DNA of 64,000 nucleotides from Streptomyces sp. NBC_01351 (GCF_036237315.1 NZ_CP108356.1:3592501-3656500); one strand, 5' to 3'. Counted from the first letter of the stretch, positions 48,941 through 58,174 are shown. Program-made: numbers and translations. Notes: generated by a model from the letters alone, not told the origin.

Positions 48941-50047
48941 CTACCTGGGGACTCCCTCCGCCGAAAGCACGGGCGCCCGCAGTGCGTTGCTCCCGACCAC
49001 GTCAGCCGGTCCGCCGCCCGCAGGCACCTCGAACGACACGGTCACGCTGCGGCGCACGGTGGAGGCCCGCCACCACGTGTCCATGCCCCCGATCATCGCG
49101 CCGACGTCGCCCATGCTCGAGCTGCCGTACTTGAACTTCGCGTTCCGGGCATTCCAGAAGTCGGTCCGTACGAAGGTGCACGTGACCAGGGACTTCCCGT
49201 CCGCCAGCCGGACCACCGGCAGCTCCCCGCCGGCCGCCTCCAAGGACAACCACTTGTCCACGAGCTTCAGCTTCTCGCCATGCGCGTTGTACGCGCCGAC
49301 CACCCCACCGGTCAGCTCGCCCGGCACGAAGTGCTCGCTCTCCGGCTTGCCGTCGGGCACCGAGAAGCTCATGTACTTCGCGTACCGCCCACACACCTCC
49401 CGGTCCGCGGCAGCCGTGGGCGACAAGGTCACCGCACCCGCCGCGTCGCGCACGAGCGGGGCGATCTCCTTGTCCCTGAGCTGGAAGCCGCCTATCTCGT
49501 TCGTGCGCGCCGGGTGCGGGGCGGCCGCGCGGTCGTTCACCCACGACATGGCCGTCGCCTTCCACTCCCCGCCGGGCGCGTCCTGGACGAAGTAGTGCAC
49601 GGCGCTGGACCGGTTCTGCTCGGTTCCCGCGAACTCACGGCTCGTCACGACGAACGACCGCGGATAGCCCTGCTGGTCCTTCTCCGCCGGGATGAAGAAC
49701 TCCGGCCGCCCGAAGGAATCGACCCAACCGGCATAGCCGGCCCGAGCCTTCAACAGGTCGATCGAGGCCTGGCTCTCCGCCAGCAGCGGCCCGGTCTCCA
49801 CCTTCGCGATGCCCTCCCTGTCACGCCGGGCCACCGAGTCCCGCCGCTCCCAGGCATACCGGTTGAAGACCTGCTCGGCCTGCTCCTTGCCGATCACCAT
49901 CGGCACCACGGGCGCGGCCGACGCACCGGCCGGAGCCGCCTTCGCATCAGACTTCCCGGGCGTACAGCCAACCAGCCCGACGAAACACCCCGCCGCCGCT
50001 ACGACGACACCCACCCGAACCCGCCGTCTACCAGCCGAAAACCCCAC
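48941..50047 (-). CDS. lipoprotein paralogue 2 of a tandem pair
   Basis: A 368-aa lipoprotein, the partner of the previous entry. The GTG at 50047 aligns with the ATG of paralogue 1, because both follow GGGGGA(A)TGTTCCGTG. Lipobox 'VGLVGC'. Conserved blocks: 'APVVPMVIGKEQAEQVFNRY', 'QQGYPRSFVVTSREF', 'AVHYFVQDAPGGEWKATAMS', 'VTLSPTAAADREVCGRYAKY'. The two differ most in the middle. No domain recognised. The pair are separated by 55 bases. Confidence 0.85.
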   Translation of the reverse strand: MGFSAGRRRVRVGVVVAAAGCFVGLVGCTPGKSDAKAAPAGASAAPVVPMVIGKEQAEQVFNRYAWERRDSVARRDREGIAKVETGPLLAESQASIDLLKARAGYAGWVDSFGRPEFFIPAEKDQQGYPRSFVVTSREFAGTEQNRSSAVHYFVQDAPGGEWKATAMSWVNDRAAAPHPARTNEIGGFQLRDKEIAPLVRDAAGAVTLSPTAAADREVCGRYAKYMSFSVPDGKPESEHFVPGELTGGVVGAYNAHGEKLKLVDKWLSLEAAGGELPVVRLADGKSLVTCTFVRTDFWNARNAKFKYGSSSMGDVGAMIGGMDTWWRASTVRRSVTVSFEVPAGGGPADVVGSNALRAPVLSAEGVPR

Positions 50048-50185
50048 CACGGAACATTCCCCCACGCCGCTTGCCCAACAGAAGTGCGCTGATGAAATCA
50101 CGGCCGCGAACACCCCCAGGGCAGCGGGCCGGACATCCCTCGACGGCGACGGGGACCGACCGGTCACGGCCGGCCCAGGTCGCAC

Positions 50186-51085
50186 TCACCGCAGGGTGAG
50201 CGGGGTCTCCGAGGCGAGGTGCGAGAGCTTCTCCGGGTTGCGGACGTAGTACAGGCCCGTGATGCGGCCGTCCTCCACCCGCGCCGCCATGATGCCGTCG
50301 AGCTCCCCGTCCAGGTGGACCACCAGCGCCGGGGCGCCGTTGACCACGGTGTGGCCGATGGTGAGCGGGATGGTGTTCTTGCCGAGCCCGCCGGCCATCA
50401 GGCGGGCCACCTTGTCGCTGCCGAGGACCGGCCTGAGTGCGGCATGTTTCACGCCGCCGCCGTCGCCCACGAGGACCACCTCGGGCGCCAGTACGTCGAG
50501 GAGCTTCTGGAGGTCCCCGCCGTTCAGCGCCAGCCGGAACTTCTCCAGCACCGCCCGCGTCTCGCTCTGGGAGACCACCTCGCGCGGACGCCGCGCATCC
50601 ACGTGCTTCCGGGCGCGGTGCGCGATCTGACGCACCGCCGCCGGGGTCTTCTCCACGGCCGCCGCGATCTCCTCGTACCCGACGTCGAACACCTCTCGCA
50701 GCACGAACACGGCGCGCTCCGTCGGCGACAGCGTCTCCAGGACGAGCATCACCGCCATCGACACGCTCTCGGCGAGCTCCACGTCCTGCGCCACGTCCGG
50801 CGCCGTCAGCAGCGGCTCCGGCAGCCACGGGCCCACGTACGACTCCTTGCGGCGCGACATCGTGCGCAGCCGGTTCAGCGCCTGTCGGGTCGTGATCCGG
50901 ACCAGGTACGCACGCCGGTCGCGCACCTGCTCCGGATCGACCTCGACCCACCGCAGCCAGGTCTCCTGCAGCACGTCCTCGGCGTCGGCCGCCGAACCGA
51001 GCATCTCGTACGCGACGGTGAAGAGGAGATTGCGGTGCGCGACGAACGTCTCGGTCGCCCGGTCGGTGGCTGCCTGATCACTCAT
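50186..51085 (-). CDS. ECF41-type sigma factor (SigJ-like) with SnoaL-like C-terminus
   Basis: A 299-aa ECF sigma factor. Region 2 is residues ~15-80 ('LLFTVAYEMLGSAADAEDVL') and region 4 residues ~110-165 ('LSPTERAVFVLREVFDVGYE'). The long C-terminal extension is SnoaL-like. ECF41 hallmarks are present: 'WLPEP' (87-91) in the linker and 'DGGG' (208-211) in the extension, which regulate activity without an anti-sigma factor. It sits 32 bases behind an oxidoreductase gene on the same strand, the arrangement known for ECF41 loci. Confidence 0.94.
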   Translation of the reverse strand: MSDQAATDRATETFVAHRNLLFTVAYEMLGSAADAEDVLQETWLRWVEVDPEQVRDRRAYLVRITTRQALNRLRTMSRRKESYVGPWLPEPLLTAPDVAQDVELAESVSMAVMLVLETLSPTERAVFVLREVFDVGYEEIAAAVEKTPAAVRQIAHRARKHVDARRPREVVSQSETRAVLEKFRLALNGGDLQKLLDVLAPEVVLVGDGGGVKHAALRPVLGSDKVARLMAGGLGKNTIPLTIGHTVVNGAPALVVHLDGELDGIMAARVEDGRITGLYYVRNPEKLSHLASETPLTLR

Positions 51086-51117
51086 ACCTTGATCATCTCC
51101 TCTTCGGCCGCGGCTGC

Positions 51118-52326
51118 CTAGGCCACCCGTTCGGCAACCGCCGGGGCCTCTCCGCGACCCGCCGCCCGCAGCCGCTCCTCTCGCTTGGCCGGTCCCGACA
51201 TGAGGTGCAGCTTGTACCCGCCGGGCTTGTGCGCCTCCCCGGCCATGTGCTTGAGGACGCCCTTGCACACGAGCTCCTTCACCTTCGCGCCGAGGCCGCC
51301 GTCGATGTGCATCCACACGGCGACGTCCGACTTGTTGGCGAACTGGAAGATCCCGGCGCGTCGGCCCAGGCTGATGCACTGGGCGCCGAACGTCTGGTTG
51401 AGCGGCGCGGGCCGCTCGTCCGCGATCCGGCTCAGGACCGTGTCCGCGGCCCGCGCGCCCAGCGGCAGCGCCGCCTGGCAGCTCATCCGCAGCGGCAGCC
51501 CCGACGGCGCCGCCGAATCCCCCGCCGCGAGGATCCGTACGTCGTCCACGCTGGTCAGCGTCTCGTCCGTGAGCAGCCGCCCCAGCGCGTCGGTGCTCAG
51601 CCCGCTGCGCGCCGCCAGGTCCGGCACGCCGAAGCCGGCGGTCCAGATGGTCACCGCGCTCGACAGCGTGCGACCGTCCGCCAGCCGCACGGCATCGCGC
51701 TCCACGGCCGTCACCTTCGCGTCGGGGCCCTCCAGCACGGTCACCCCGAGCGCCGCCAGCCGCCCGGCCACCGAGCGGCGGCCCCGCGCGTGCAGGTACG
51801 GCCCGAGCACCCCTCCGCACACCAGGGTCACGGCCCGCCCCTGCTCCGCCAGCTCGGCGGCCGTCTCGATCCCGGTCGGCCCGGCCCCGACCACGGTCAC
51901 GGCGGCCGAAGCGGGCGCGGCGTCGAGCACCGGCCGCAGCCGCTGGGCCTCCTCCAGGGTGCCGATCGGGTAGGCGAACTCGGCCGCTCCGGGCACGCCC
52001 GGGTCGGCGCTGCCGCTGCCGACGGCGTAGAGGAGGTAGTCGTACCCGACCCCGCCCCCACCCGCCAGCTCCACGCTCCGCGTGGCCGCGTCGATCCGCG
52101 TCACGGAGTCGACCACGACCCGGACGCCCTCGCTCAGCACTTCTCGGTACTCGACGACCGCGGCATCCGACCCGGCCACCAGCTGGTGCAGACGGATCCG
52201 GTGGACGAAGTCCGGCCGCGGGTTGATCAGGGTCACGGTCACGTCGTCGCGCTGCGTCAGTCGGTTGGCCGCCATGACACCGGCGTACCCGCCACCGATC
52301 ACCACGACGTCGATGTTCTCGTTCAC
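51118..52326 (-). CDS. NAD(P)/FAD-dependent oxidoreductase (NDH-2-like)
   Basis: A 402-aa pyridine-nucleotide/FAD oxidoreductase of the type II NADH dehydrogenase-like class. The FAD site is 'VVVIGGGYAGVMAANRL' at the N-terminus, the NAD site 'VTVVGAGPTGIETAAELAEQ' (about residue 155), and 'VRILAAGDSAAPSGLPLRMS' is the second FAD block. GTG start behind GAGGAGA. It precedes the ECF41 sigma factor gene and is its likely target and partner. Electron acceptor unknown. Confidence 0.92.
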   Translation of the reverse strand: MNENIDVVVIGGGYAGVMAANRLTQRDDVTVTLINPRPDFVHRIRLHQLVAGSDAAVVEYREVLSEGVRVVVDSVTRIDAATRSVELAGGGGVGYDYLLYAVGSGSADPGVPGAAEFAYPIGTLEEAQRLRPVLDAAPASAAVTVVGAGPTGIETAAELAEQGRAVTLVCGGVLGPYLHARGRRSVAGRLAALGVTVLEGPDAKVTAVERDAVRLADGRTLSSAVTIWTAGFGVPDLAARSGLSTDALGRLLTDETLTSVDDVRILAAGDSAAPSGLPLRMSCQAALPLGARAADTVLSRIADERPAPLNQTFGAQCISLGRRAGIFQFANKSDVAVWMHIDGGLGAKVKELVCKGVLKHMAGEAHKPGGYKLHLMSGPAKREERLRAAGRGEAPAVAERVA

Positions 52327-52508
52327 GATGTCTCCTCGGTCCGTCTTCAGGGGCTCGACATGAAGACACCGCACGGCCGGCTGCTGTGACAGCGTGTGGC
52401 CCAGATCACTTCGCGGGTGGGGTCGGGGACCATGTGACATTCCGCCATACGTTCGAGTGAATGCCGCCCGATCGGCCGACCGCGCTCCGGGCCCGCGCCT
52501 AGGTTCGG

Positions 52509-52585
52509 CCACAACACAAGCGGCCCCCGCCCGGGATGGCAGTCCCGGAACGAGGGCCTCACCGACAAGGAAGAGGCACTTCCTC
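52509..52585 (+). promoter_or_regulatory. two-hairpin 5' leader, copy B
   Basis: CCACAACA (52509-52516), then hairpin 1 (52522-52558): outer stem GGCCCCCG/CGAGGGCC, inner stem CGGGA/TCCCG, loop TGGCAG. Then comes TCACCGACA and hairpin 2 (52568-52584): AGGAAG, 5-base loop AGGCA, CTTCCT, one base before the ATG. It has the same blocks and order as the leader at 7341-7426, though the genes behind them are unrelated. Likely a shared RNA-level control element; its mechanism is unknown. Confidence 0.7.
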
Positions 52586-53404
52586 ATGGCTGAACAGGAC
52601 CCTAGCGCCGCCGTGCGCTTCATGGACCTCCAGGACCCCCGCTACGCGTACATGTTCGGCTTCTTGCAGGCCGACGGGCACCTCGCTCAAGGGCGTGGAC
52701 AGAAGGGCAAGCTGACTGCCGAGATCAACGCTCGGGACATCCACATCCTTCGCGAGTTCCAGCAGCTCACGCCCTACTACAGCTCCATCACCGAGCGCGT
52801 CCGAAGCACCAACTTCGCCGCACGGGCGCACTCGGCAACGTGGAGCGTCTGTTCACTCGAAGCCAGGACCATCGTCAACGAGCTCGGCATCCCCTACGGC
52901 AAGAAGTCCCTGACCATCACACCGCCACGAACGGACTTCTCCCGTCCCGATTACCTCCGCGGAATCATCGACGCGGACGGCTCGCTCGGCTGGACGGCCC
53001 AGGGTTACCCCTTCCTCGCCCTGACCTCGGCCAGCACGGCCATCGCCGCCTACCTCTGCCACTACGGCAAGAAGATCACCGGAACCCAGCGCATCACCTC
53101 GCGCAATAAGCGGGACGGCGTCTACAACGTCTGCTACTACAAAGAGACGGCACAGCGGCTCGCCGCACACTTCTACTACGACGGCTGCCTCGCCCTCGAC
53201 CACAAGAAGGCGAACGCGGACGCCATCCAAGCCTGGGTACGCCCGGCGGACATGAAGATCGCCCCGCCGCGACGTCGCTGGACCGCGAAAGACGACCAGG
53301 AGCTGCTGCGCCTGAACGACCCGGCAGCGGCCGCCATCTCCCTCGACCGCACGGAGCAGAGCTGCTCCATGCGCCTTTGGCGCCTGCGCACCGGCAAGGT
53401 CTAA
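52586..53404 (+). CDS. free-standing LAGLIDADG homing-endonuclease-like protein
   Basis: A 272-aa protein with two LAGLIDADG motifs, 'MFGFLQADG' (residues 23-31) and 'LRGIIDADG' (124-132). Each carries the acidic residue that binds the catalytic metal. Each is followed by a saddle of beta strands, as in monomeric double-motif endonucleases. Residues ~229-268 look like a Myb/SANT-type DNA-binding tail ('RRWTAKDDQELLRLNDPAA', 'MRLWRLR'). It is not inside an intron or intein here: the gene stands alone with its own leader and faces rtcB across a shared terminator. Target DNA unknown. Confidence 0.85.
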   Translation: MAEQDPSAAVRFMDLQDPRYAYMFGFLQADGHLAQGRGQKGKLTAEINARDIHILREFQQLTPYYSSITERVRSTNFAARAHSATWSVCSLEARTIVNELGIPYGKKSLTITPPRTDFSRPDYLRGIIDADGSLGWTAQGYPFLALTSASTAIAAYLCHYGKKITGTQRITSRNKRDGVYNVCYYKETAQRLAAHFYYDGCLALDHKKANADAIQAWVRPADMKIAPPRRRWTAKDDQELLRLNDPAAAAISLDRTEQSCSMRLWRLRTGKV

Positions 53405-53420
53405 CCAAGCCGGCACCAAG

Positions 53421-53450
53421 AGGGCCCGGACCGAAAACGGTCCGGGCCCT
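53421..53450. terminator. bidirectional terminator between LAGLIDADG gene and rtcB
   Basis: Perfect 13-bp stem AGGGCCCGGACCG / CGGTCCGGGCCCT with AAAA loop, followed by TTTC on the plus strand. It lies between the convergent stops at 53404 and 53465. Confidence 0.93.
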
Positions 53451-53464
53451 TTCACGTAAGGGCG

Positions 53465-54658
53465 TCAGCCCTTGATGCAGATGACCTGCTTGAGCTTGGC
53501 TACGACCTGCACGAGGTCGGTCTGCTGGTCGATGACCTGCTCGATCGACTTGTACGCGCCCGGGATCTCGTCCACGACGCCCGAGTCCTTGCGGCACTCG
53601 ACACCCTTGGTCTGCTCCGCCAGATCCCGCGCCGAGAACTTCTTCTTCGCCGCCGTCCGGCTCATCTTCCGGCCCGCGCCGTGCGAGGCCGAGTTGAAGG
53701 ACTTCTCGTTGCCGAGGCCCTTCACGATGTACGAGCCCGTACCCATGGAACCCGGGATGATCCCGTAGTCGCCGCTGCCTGCGCGGATTGCTCCCTTACG
53801 CGTGACCAGCAGGTCCATGCCGTCGTACCGCTCTTCCGCCACGTAGTTGTGGTGGCAGCTGATCTCCTGCTCGAAGGAGACCTTCGCCTTCCGGAATTCC
53901 CGCCGGATGACCTCCTTGGAGAGGCTCATCATCACGGCACGGTTGTACTTCGCGTACTCCTGGGCCCAGAAGAGGTCGTCTCGATAGGCCTTCATCTCGG
54001 GGGTCGCCGCAAGGAACACCGCGAGGTCCCGGTCGACCAGGCCCTGGTTGTGCGAAAGAGCCCGGGCGACGTTGATGTGGAAGTCCGCCAGCTCGTTGCC
54101 GATGTTCCGAGATCCGGAGTGCAGCATGATCCACACCGAATCGGACATGTCTACACAAAGTTCCCAAAAGTGATTGCCTTGCCCCAAACTTCCCATTTGC
54201 CGCATTGCCCGTTCCCGCCGGAACTTCACCGCATCAGCGATGTAGTCGAACCGCTCCCACAGGTCCCCGAACCCCTTCTCCGAGAACCCGTACAACCGCC
54301 CCGGATCCAGCGCCTCGCGGTGCATCCCCGCCCCCACCGGAATCACCTGCTCGATCCGCGACCGCAGCTTCGACAGGTCCCCCGGCAGGTCGTTCGCCGT
54401 CAGGGACGTCTTCACCGCCGACATGCCGCAGCCGATGTCCACGCCCACCGCCGCCGGGCAGACCGCGTCCTTCATGGCGATGACCGAGCCGACCGTCGCG
54501 CCCTTGCCGTAGTGGACGTCCGGCATGACGGCCAGGCCCTTGATCCACGGGAGGCCGGCCGTGTTCTGCAGCTGGCGCATCGCGCTGTCCTCGACCGACG
54601 CGGGGTCGGTCCACATCCGGATCGGAACCTTCGCCCCGGGTACCTCTACATACGACAT
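53465..54658 (-). CDS. rtcB: RtcB-family RNA ligase
   Basis: A 397-aa RtcB enzyme joining RNA 2',3'-cyclic-phosphate and 5'-hydroxyl ends with GTP and Mn2+. Metal ligands are Asp74 and Cys77 ('GVDIGCGMS'), 'LGQGNHFWE', 'MLHSGSRNIG' and 'CHHNYV'. The histidine that becomes guanylylated is in 'SASHGAGRKMSR'. It is the typical bacterial length, with no intein. ATG start. Upstream on the opposite strand lies the first DUF3558 gene. RtcB repairs RNA, often tRNA cut by stress nucleases. Confidence 0.95.
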   Translation of the reverse strand: MSYVEVPGAKVPIRMWTDPASVEDSAMRQLQNTAGLPWIKGLAVMPDVHYGKGATVGSVIAMKDAVCPAAVGVDIGCGMSAVKTSLTANDLPGDLSKLRSRIEQVIPVGAGMHREALDPGRLYGFSEKGFGDLWERFDYIADAVKFRRERAMRQMGSLGQGNHFWELCVDMSDSVWIMLHSGSRNIGNELADFHINVARALSHNQGLVDRDLAVFLAATPEMKAYRDDLFWAQEYAKYNRAVMMSLSKEVIRREFRKAKVSFEQEISCHHNYVAEERYDGMDLLVTRKGAIRAGSGDYGIIPGSMGTGSYIVKGLGNEKSFNSASHGAGRKMSRTAAKKKFSARDLAEQTKGVECRKDSGVVDEIPGAYKSIEQVIDQQTDLVQVVAKLKQVICIKG

Positions 54659-54822
54659 ACGGAATCAATCCCCCGAAAAACACAGAAAAGTCGGAATGCG
54701 CAAAAAGCCTCGCTCTTAACCCCAAATGGGACAGGGGACCGGCGCCGGCACCAGCGTGTGCGATAGACATTGTGTCCATCCGCGCCCGAGCCGCGGCAAC
54801 GTATTTAAGGGGGCCAGTGGAC

Positions 54823-55686
54823 GTGCAGCGCAAAGCGGCGGTACGAGGAGTCCTGCCCGGCATCGCGATGTTCGCCGCGCTCGCGGTCGGCGCGGGTGCC
54901 CTGACCGGGTGCACCGGCGGCGGCAAGACCGGCGGCGGCAACGACGCGAAGGGCGGCGCGAACCAGGCCGCCCCCGCGCAGCCCGGGAAGTACCGCAGTC
55001 TGCCCGCGCCCTGTAAGGCCGGGGTCGAGAGCAAGCGGCTCAAGGGGATGCTGCCGATCCCCGACACGCTTCCCGCCCCGCAGCGCGACCAGCTGTACGC
55101 GGGCGTCGCGGACGCCTCGTACGACGGCGACCGGCACGTCGGCTGCCGCTGGAGCGCGCAGGTCCCCGAGGAGACCCGGCTGCTGTCGGTGGTCTTCGAG
55201 CGCGTGGTCTCGTACGACCGGGCCGCGATGAGCGACGACGACAAGGCGCGGCAGGTGTACGTGCGCCGGCTGACCGATGCGCACCTGCCCTTCCCCGGGC
55301 CGAGTGCGAGTCCCACGCCCGCGGCGCCGACTCCCGGGGCGCCGACGCCGCCCGCGCCCACCGCCGCCGCCCCCGGCGCGCCCGGCGCGCCTTCGCCGGG
55401 CGCGAGCACGAGCCCGACCGCGAGTCCGTCCGCGCCCGTCGAGCTCGGGTCGCGGGTGCTGGAGGGGCTCGGGAGCGAGGCGTACATCGAGGACAAGCTG
55501 AGCCCCGCCGGGGCCACGGCGGCGCAGTCGCGGACCGTGCGGATTGTGTTCCGCACCTCGAATGTCATCGTGACCGTGGAGTACGCCGTGCAGCCGGCCC
55601 TGCCCGGCGTGGTGCCGCCGAGCGGTGAAACCCAGGAAAAGGCAAGGCAGTTGGCGCAGGCTTTGGTCGAGCGTTTCAACGAGTGA
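54823..55686 (+). CDS. DUF3558 lipoprotein with Pro/Ala-rich spacer
   Basis: A 287-aa lipoprotein of the DUF3558 family: signal with lipobox 'GALTGC', a Gly-rich spacer, and the domain start 'YRSLPAPCKAGV', where a Cys-containing start is family-typical. Residues ~165-210 are a Pro/Ala/Gly/Thr-rich stretch that splits the domain, as in a surface-exposed linker. GTG at 54823 sits about 9 bases behind AAGGGGG. The next gene is of the same family. Role unknown; DUF3558 lipoproteins are abundant in actinomycetes. Confidence 0.85.
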   Translation: MQRKAAVRGVLPGIAMFAALAVGAGALTGCTGGGKTGGGNDAKGGANQAAPAQPGKYRSLPAPCKAGVESKRLKGMLPIPDTLPAPQRDQLYAGVADASYDGDRHVGCRWSAQVPEETRLLSVVFERVVSYDRAAMSDDDKARQVYVRRLTDAHLPFPGPSASPTPAAPTPGAPTPPAPTAAAPGAPGAPSPGASTSPTASPSAPVELGSRVLEGLGSEAYIEDKLSPAGATAAQSRTVRIVFRTSNVIVTVEYAVQPALPGVVPPSGETQEKARQLAQALVERFNE

Positions 55687-55800
55687 GGGACGCCCGGCGC
55701 GCCCGGGGGTGACGGCGGGCACAGCATCCGGGTCTCGGGTCCGGCTACCGTTGCTCGGGTTCGCGCCCGAAGAAGTCCGACAATCGCACCTGAAGGAAAC

Positions 55801-56571
55801 ATGCACCGATCAGCCTCGCGCCTCACTCGCGTTCTCGCCTGCGCAGCCGTCCCGGTGGTCCTTGCCGTCGCCGGTTGCTCCTCCGATTCGGGCAAGGACT
55901 CGGACTCGGGCAACGGCAAGAAGTCCGACTCCTCCGCGTCTGCGAAGCCGAGCGGGAAGGCTTCGGCAGCCCTGGAGAAGGCGACGTACGCCACCCTCCC
56001 GGACCCGTGCAAGGCGCTCCAGACGGCGACGATCGACTCCCTCGTCCCGGAGGCGAAGGACAAGAACGGCGCCGCGGCCAAGTCGAACGATCTGGCCAAC
56101 CGGTCGGGCTGCGCCTGGAACGGTCTGGACGAGGACGGCCTGAAGGGCTCGCAGTACCGCTGGCTGCAGGCGTCCTTCTGGCGCTACGACTCGCAGGCCG
56201 CGCTCGGCAGCGCCGACAAGCGTGCCGAGGAGAACTACAACAAGCAGGTCGAGCTCGCGAAGACGACCCAGGGCGCCGAGAACGTGAAGGCGGAGCCGGC
56301 GGAGGGCATCGGCAACCAGGGGACGTCGGTCGTCTACTCGGTGAAGAAGGACAACGTCGACCACTTCAACACGACGATCGTGGCGCGCACGCACAACGTG
56401 GTGATCACGCTCGACTACAACGGTGCCGGTCTCGAGGGTGCCGCCGCCCCGGACCAGGCGAAGCTGCTGCAGGACGCGATGGTCGCGGCGAAGGAGATCG
56501 TCGCTTCGGTGGAGGCCGCGAACCAGCAGCAGGCGCAGCAGCCGCAGTCCGAGTCGCCGCAGCCCCAGTAG
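55801..56571 (+). CDS. DUF3558 lipoprotein, second
   Basis: A 256-aa lipoprotein of the same family. It has a signal with lipobox 'VAGC', a Ser/Asp/Lys-rich linker and the domain beginning 'YATLPDPCKALQTATIDSLV', with 'NRSGCAWNG' supplying the second cysteine. The C-terminal tail is Gln/Pro/Ser-rich. It follows the first DUF3558 gene by 114 bases and precedes the DUF2637 gene. Function unknown. Confidence 0.88.
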   Translation: MHRSASRLTRVLACAAVPVVLAVAGCSSDSGKDSDSGNGKKSDSSASAKPSGKASAALEKATYATLPDPCKALQTATIDSLVPEAKDKNGAAAKSNDLANRSGCAWNGLDEDGLKGSQYRWLQASFWRYDSQAALGSADKRAEENYNKQVELAKTTQGAENVKAEPAEGIGNQGTSVVYSVKKDNVDHFNTTIVARTHNVVITLDYNGAGLEGAAAPDQAKLLQDAMVAAKEIVASVEAANQQQAQQPQSESPQPQ

Positions 56572-56712
56572 TAACGGACCGGTGGTGACGGGCCGGTAGT
56601 AACGGGGCCAGGGGAGCGCTGACTTCCGGTCGGGCTTACGCTGTGCCTGCCGCGGCTTGGTAAAGGCTCGGTAAGTGCTCGGTAAGTGCTCGACAAGGGG
56701 AGGGGATCGCGG

Positions 56713-58086
56713 GTGGCCGCGATGCAGCTGACTCGTACGCACCGGATACTCATCGGTGTCGTCGTCGCCGGTGCCGTGGTCATCGCGGGGATCGGTTTCG
56801 CGGGTTCGTACTCCGCGGTGCGTGCCCTGGCCTTGAAGAAGGGCTTCGGCAGCTTCTCCCTGGTGTTCCCGATCGGCATCGACATGGGCATCTGCGTGCT
56901 GCTCGCGCTCGACCTGTTGCTGACGTGGATCCGGATCCCCTTCCCGTTGCTGCGTCAGACGGCGTGGCTGCTGACGATCGCGACGATCGCGTTCAACGGG
57001 GCCGCGGCGTGGCCGGACCCGCTGGGTGTGGGCATGCACGCGGTGATCCCGATCCTGTTCGTGGTGACGGTGGAGGCGGCCCGGCACGCGGTGGGCCGGA
57101 TCGCGGACATCACCGCGGACCGGCACATGGAGGGCGTGCGGATCACGCGGTGGATCCTGTCGCCGATCCCGACGTTCAAGCTGTGGCGGCGGATGAAGCT
57201 CTGGGAGCTGCGTTCGTACGAGCAGGCCGTCGGAATGGAGCAGGACCGGCTGATCTACCAGGCCCGCCTCCAGGCCCGCTACGGGCGGAGCTGGCGGCGC
57301 AAGGCCCCGGTGGAGGCGTTGATGCCGCTGAAGCTGGCGCGGATCGGCGTGCCGCTGTCGCAGACGGCCCCGGAGGGGCTGGCGGCGGCGGGGATCGAGC
57401 CGGCGCTGTTGCCCCCGGTGGCGGTCGAGGCCGAGGCTCAGGCGCAGGTTCAGGTTCCGGTTCCGGCCGGGTCGATGGCTCCGGCGCTGGAGGCTCCGCT
57501 GGTGGGGGGCCCGGCGGTGGACCCGCGGCTCCAGCCGCAGCCGCAGCCCCAGCAGTTCGTCCAGCAGCCGGGCATGGTGCAGCCCGGCGTGGTGCAGCCC
57601 GGCATGGTGCAGCCCGGCATGGCGCACGCTCAGCCGCCGTTCGCGGTGGATCCGACGGCGATGCCGGCGGCGCACAGCAGTGCGTGGTTCGCGGCGCCGC
57701 TGGCTCCGCAGGCGGCGTACGAGGGCGACTACAACCCGCAGTACGTGGAGGGCCTGGAGCCGACTCCGGTCATGCCCCCGACGGGCCCGGAGGAGGAGCA
57801 GCTGTCGCAGCCCGAGCAGCAGCTGCCGATACCGGCTCCGCGCCAGGAGGACGTCGCGGAGGCCGCCGAGACGCCGGACGAGGCCGAGTTCGCCGAGGCC
57901 GCGTACAAGGTGTTCCGCGCGCTGGTCGACGAGCAGAACGACTTCCCGACGGCCGAGGCGCTCGACATACACCTCTCGGACGGCTACAACGTGACCCACC
58001 CGCGCAGCGGCTCGCTGCTGCGCCGCATGATCCCGACGTTCAAGCAGCGTTACCAGAAGGATCTGGAGAACGAGCACATCGCGTGA
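56713..58086 (+). CDS. DUF2637 membrane protein with C-terminal winged-helix-like domain
   Basis: A 457-aa protein. Four N-terminal helices (residues ~10-125) form the DUF2637 module ('[20 protein letters not shown]', '[20 protein letters not shown]'). A long Pro/Gln-rich linker follows, with repeated 'QPGMV' units around residue 290. The C-terminal ~70 residues ('[20 protein letters not shown]' to the end) look like a helix-turn-helix. Start: GTG at 56713 after [13 protein letters not shown]2637 proteins include plasmid spread (SpdB-like) proteins, but no transfer genes are near. Confidence 0.85.
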   Translation: MAAMQLTRTHRILIGVVVAGAVVIAGIGFAGSYSAVRALALKKGFGSFSLVFPIGIDMGICVLLALDLLLTWIRIPFPLLRQTAWLLTIATIAFNGAAAWPDPLGVGMHAVIPILFVVTVEAARHAVGRIADITADRHMEGVRITRWILSPIPTFKLWRRMKLWELRSYEQAVGMEQDRLIYQARLQARYGRSWRRKAPVEALMPLKLARIGVPLSQTAPEGLAAAGIEPALLPPVAVEAEAQAQVQVPVPAGSMAPALEAPLVGGPAVDPRLQPQPQPQQFVQQPGMVQPGVVQPGMVQPGMAHAQPPFAVDPTAMPAAHSSAWFAAPLAPQAAYEGDYNPQYVEGLEPTPVMPPTGPEEEQLSQPEQQLPIPAPRQEDVAEAAETPDEAEFAEAAYKVFRALVDEQNDFPTAEALDIHLSDGYNVTHPRSGSLLRRMIPTFKQRYQKDLENEHIA

Positions 58087-58097
58087 GCGGCAGAGCG

Positions 58098-58146
58098 ACA
58101 TGCGGAAGGGCCCGCACCCCTCGGGGGTGCGGGCCCTTCCGCATGT
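58098..58146. terminator. 23-bp perfect-stem bidirectional terminator
   Basis: A perfect inverted repeat with 23-bp arms (58098-58120 and 58124-58146) and a TCG loop, lying between the convergent DUF2637 gene and lysS. The length of stem is exceptional. Terminator role is inferred from location. Confidence 0.93.
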
Positions 58147-58174
58147 CACACGGCTACACGGCCAGAGCCGGGCC

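Noticed and set aside
56713..58086. Sign of an integrated conjugative plasmid (DUF2637/SpdB-like)
   Set aside because: No tra, rep, integrase or attachment site nearby; flanking genes are ordinary chromosomal ones.
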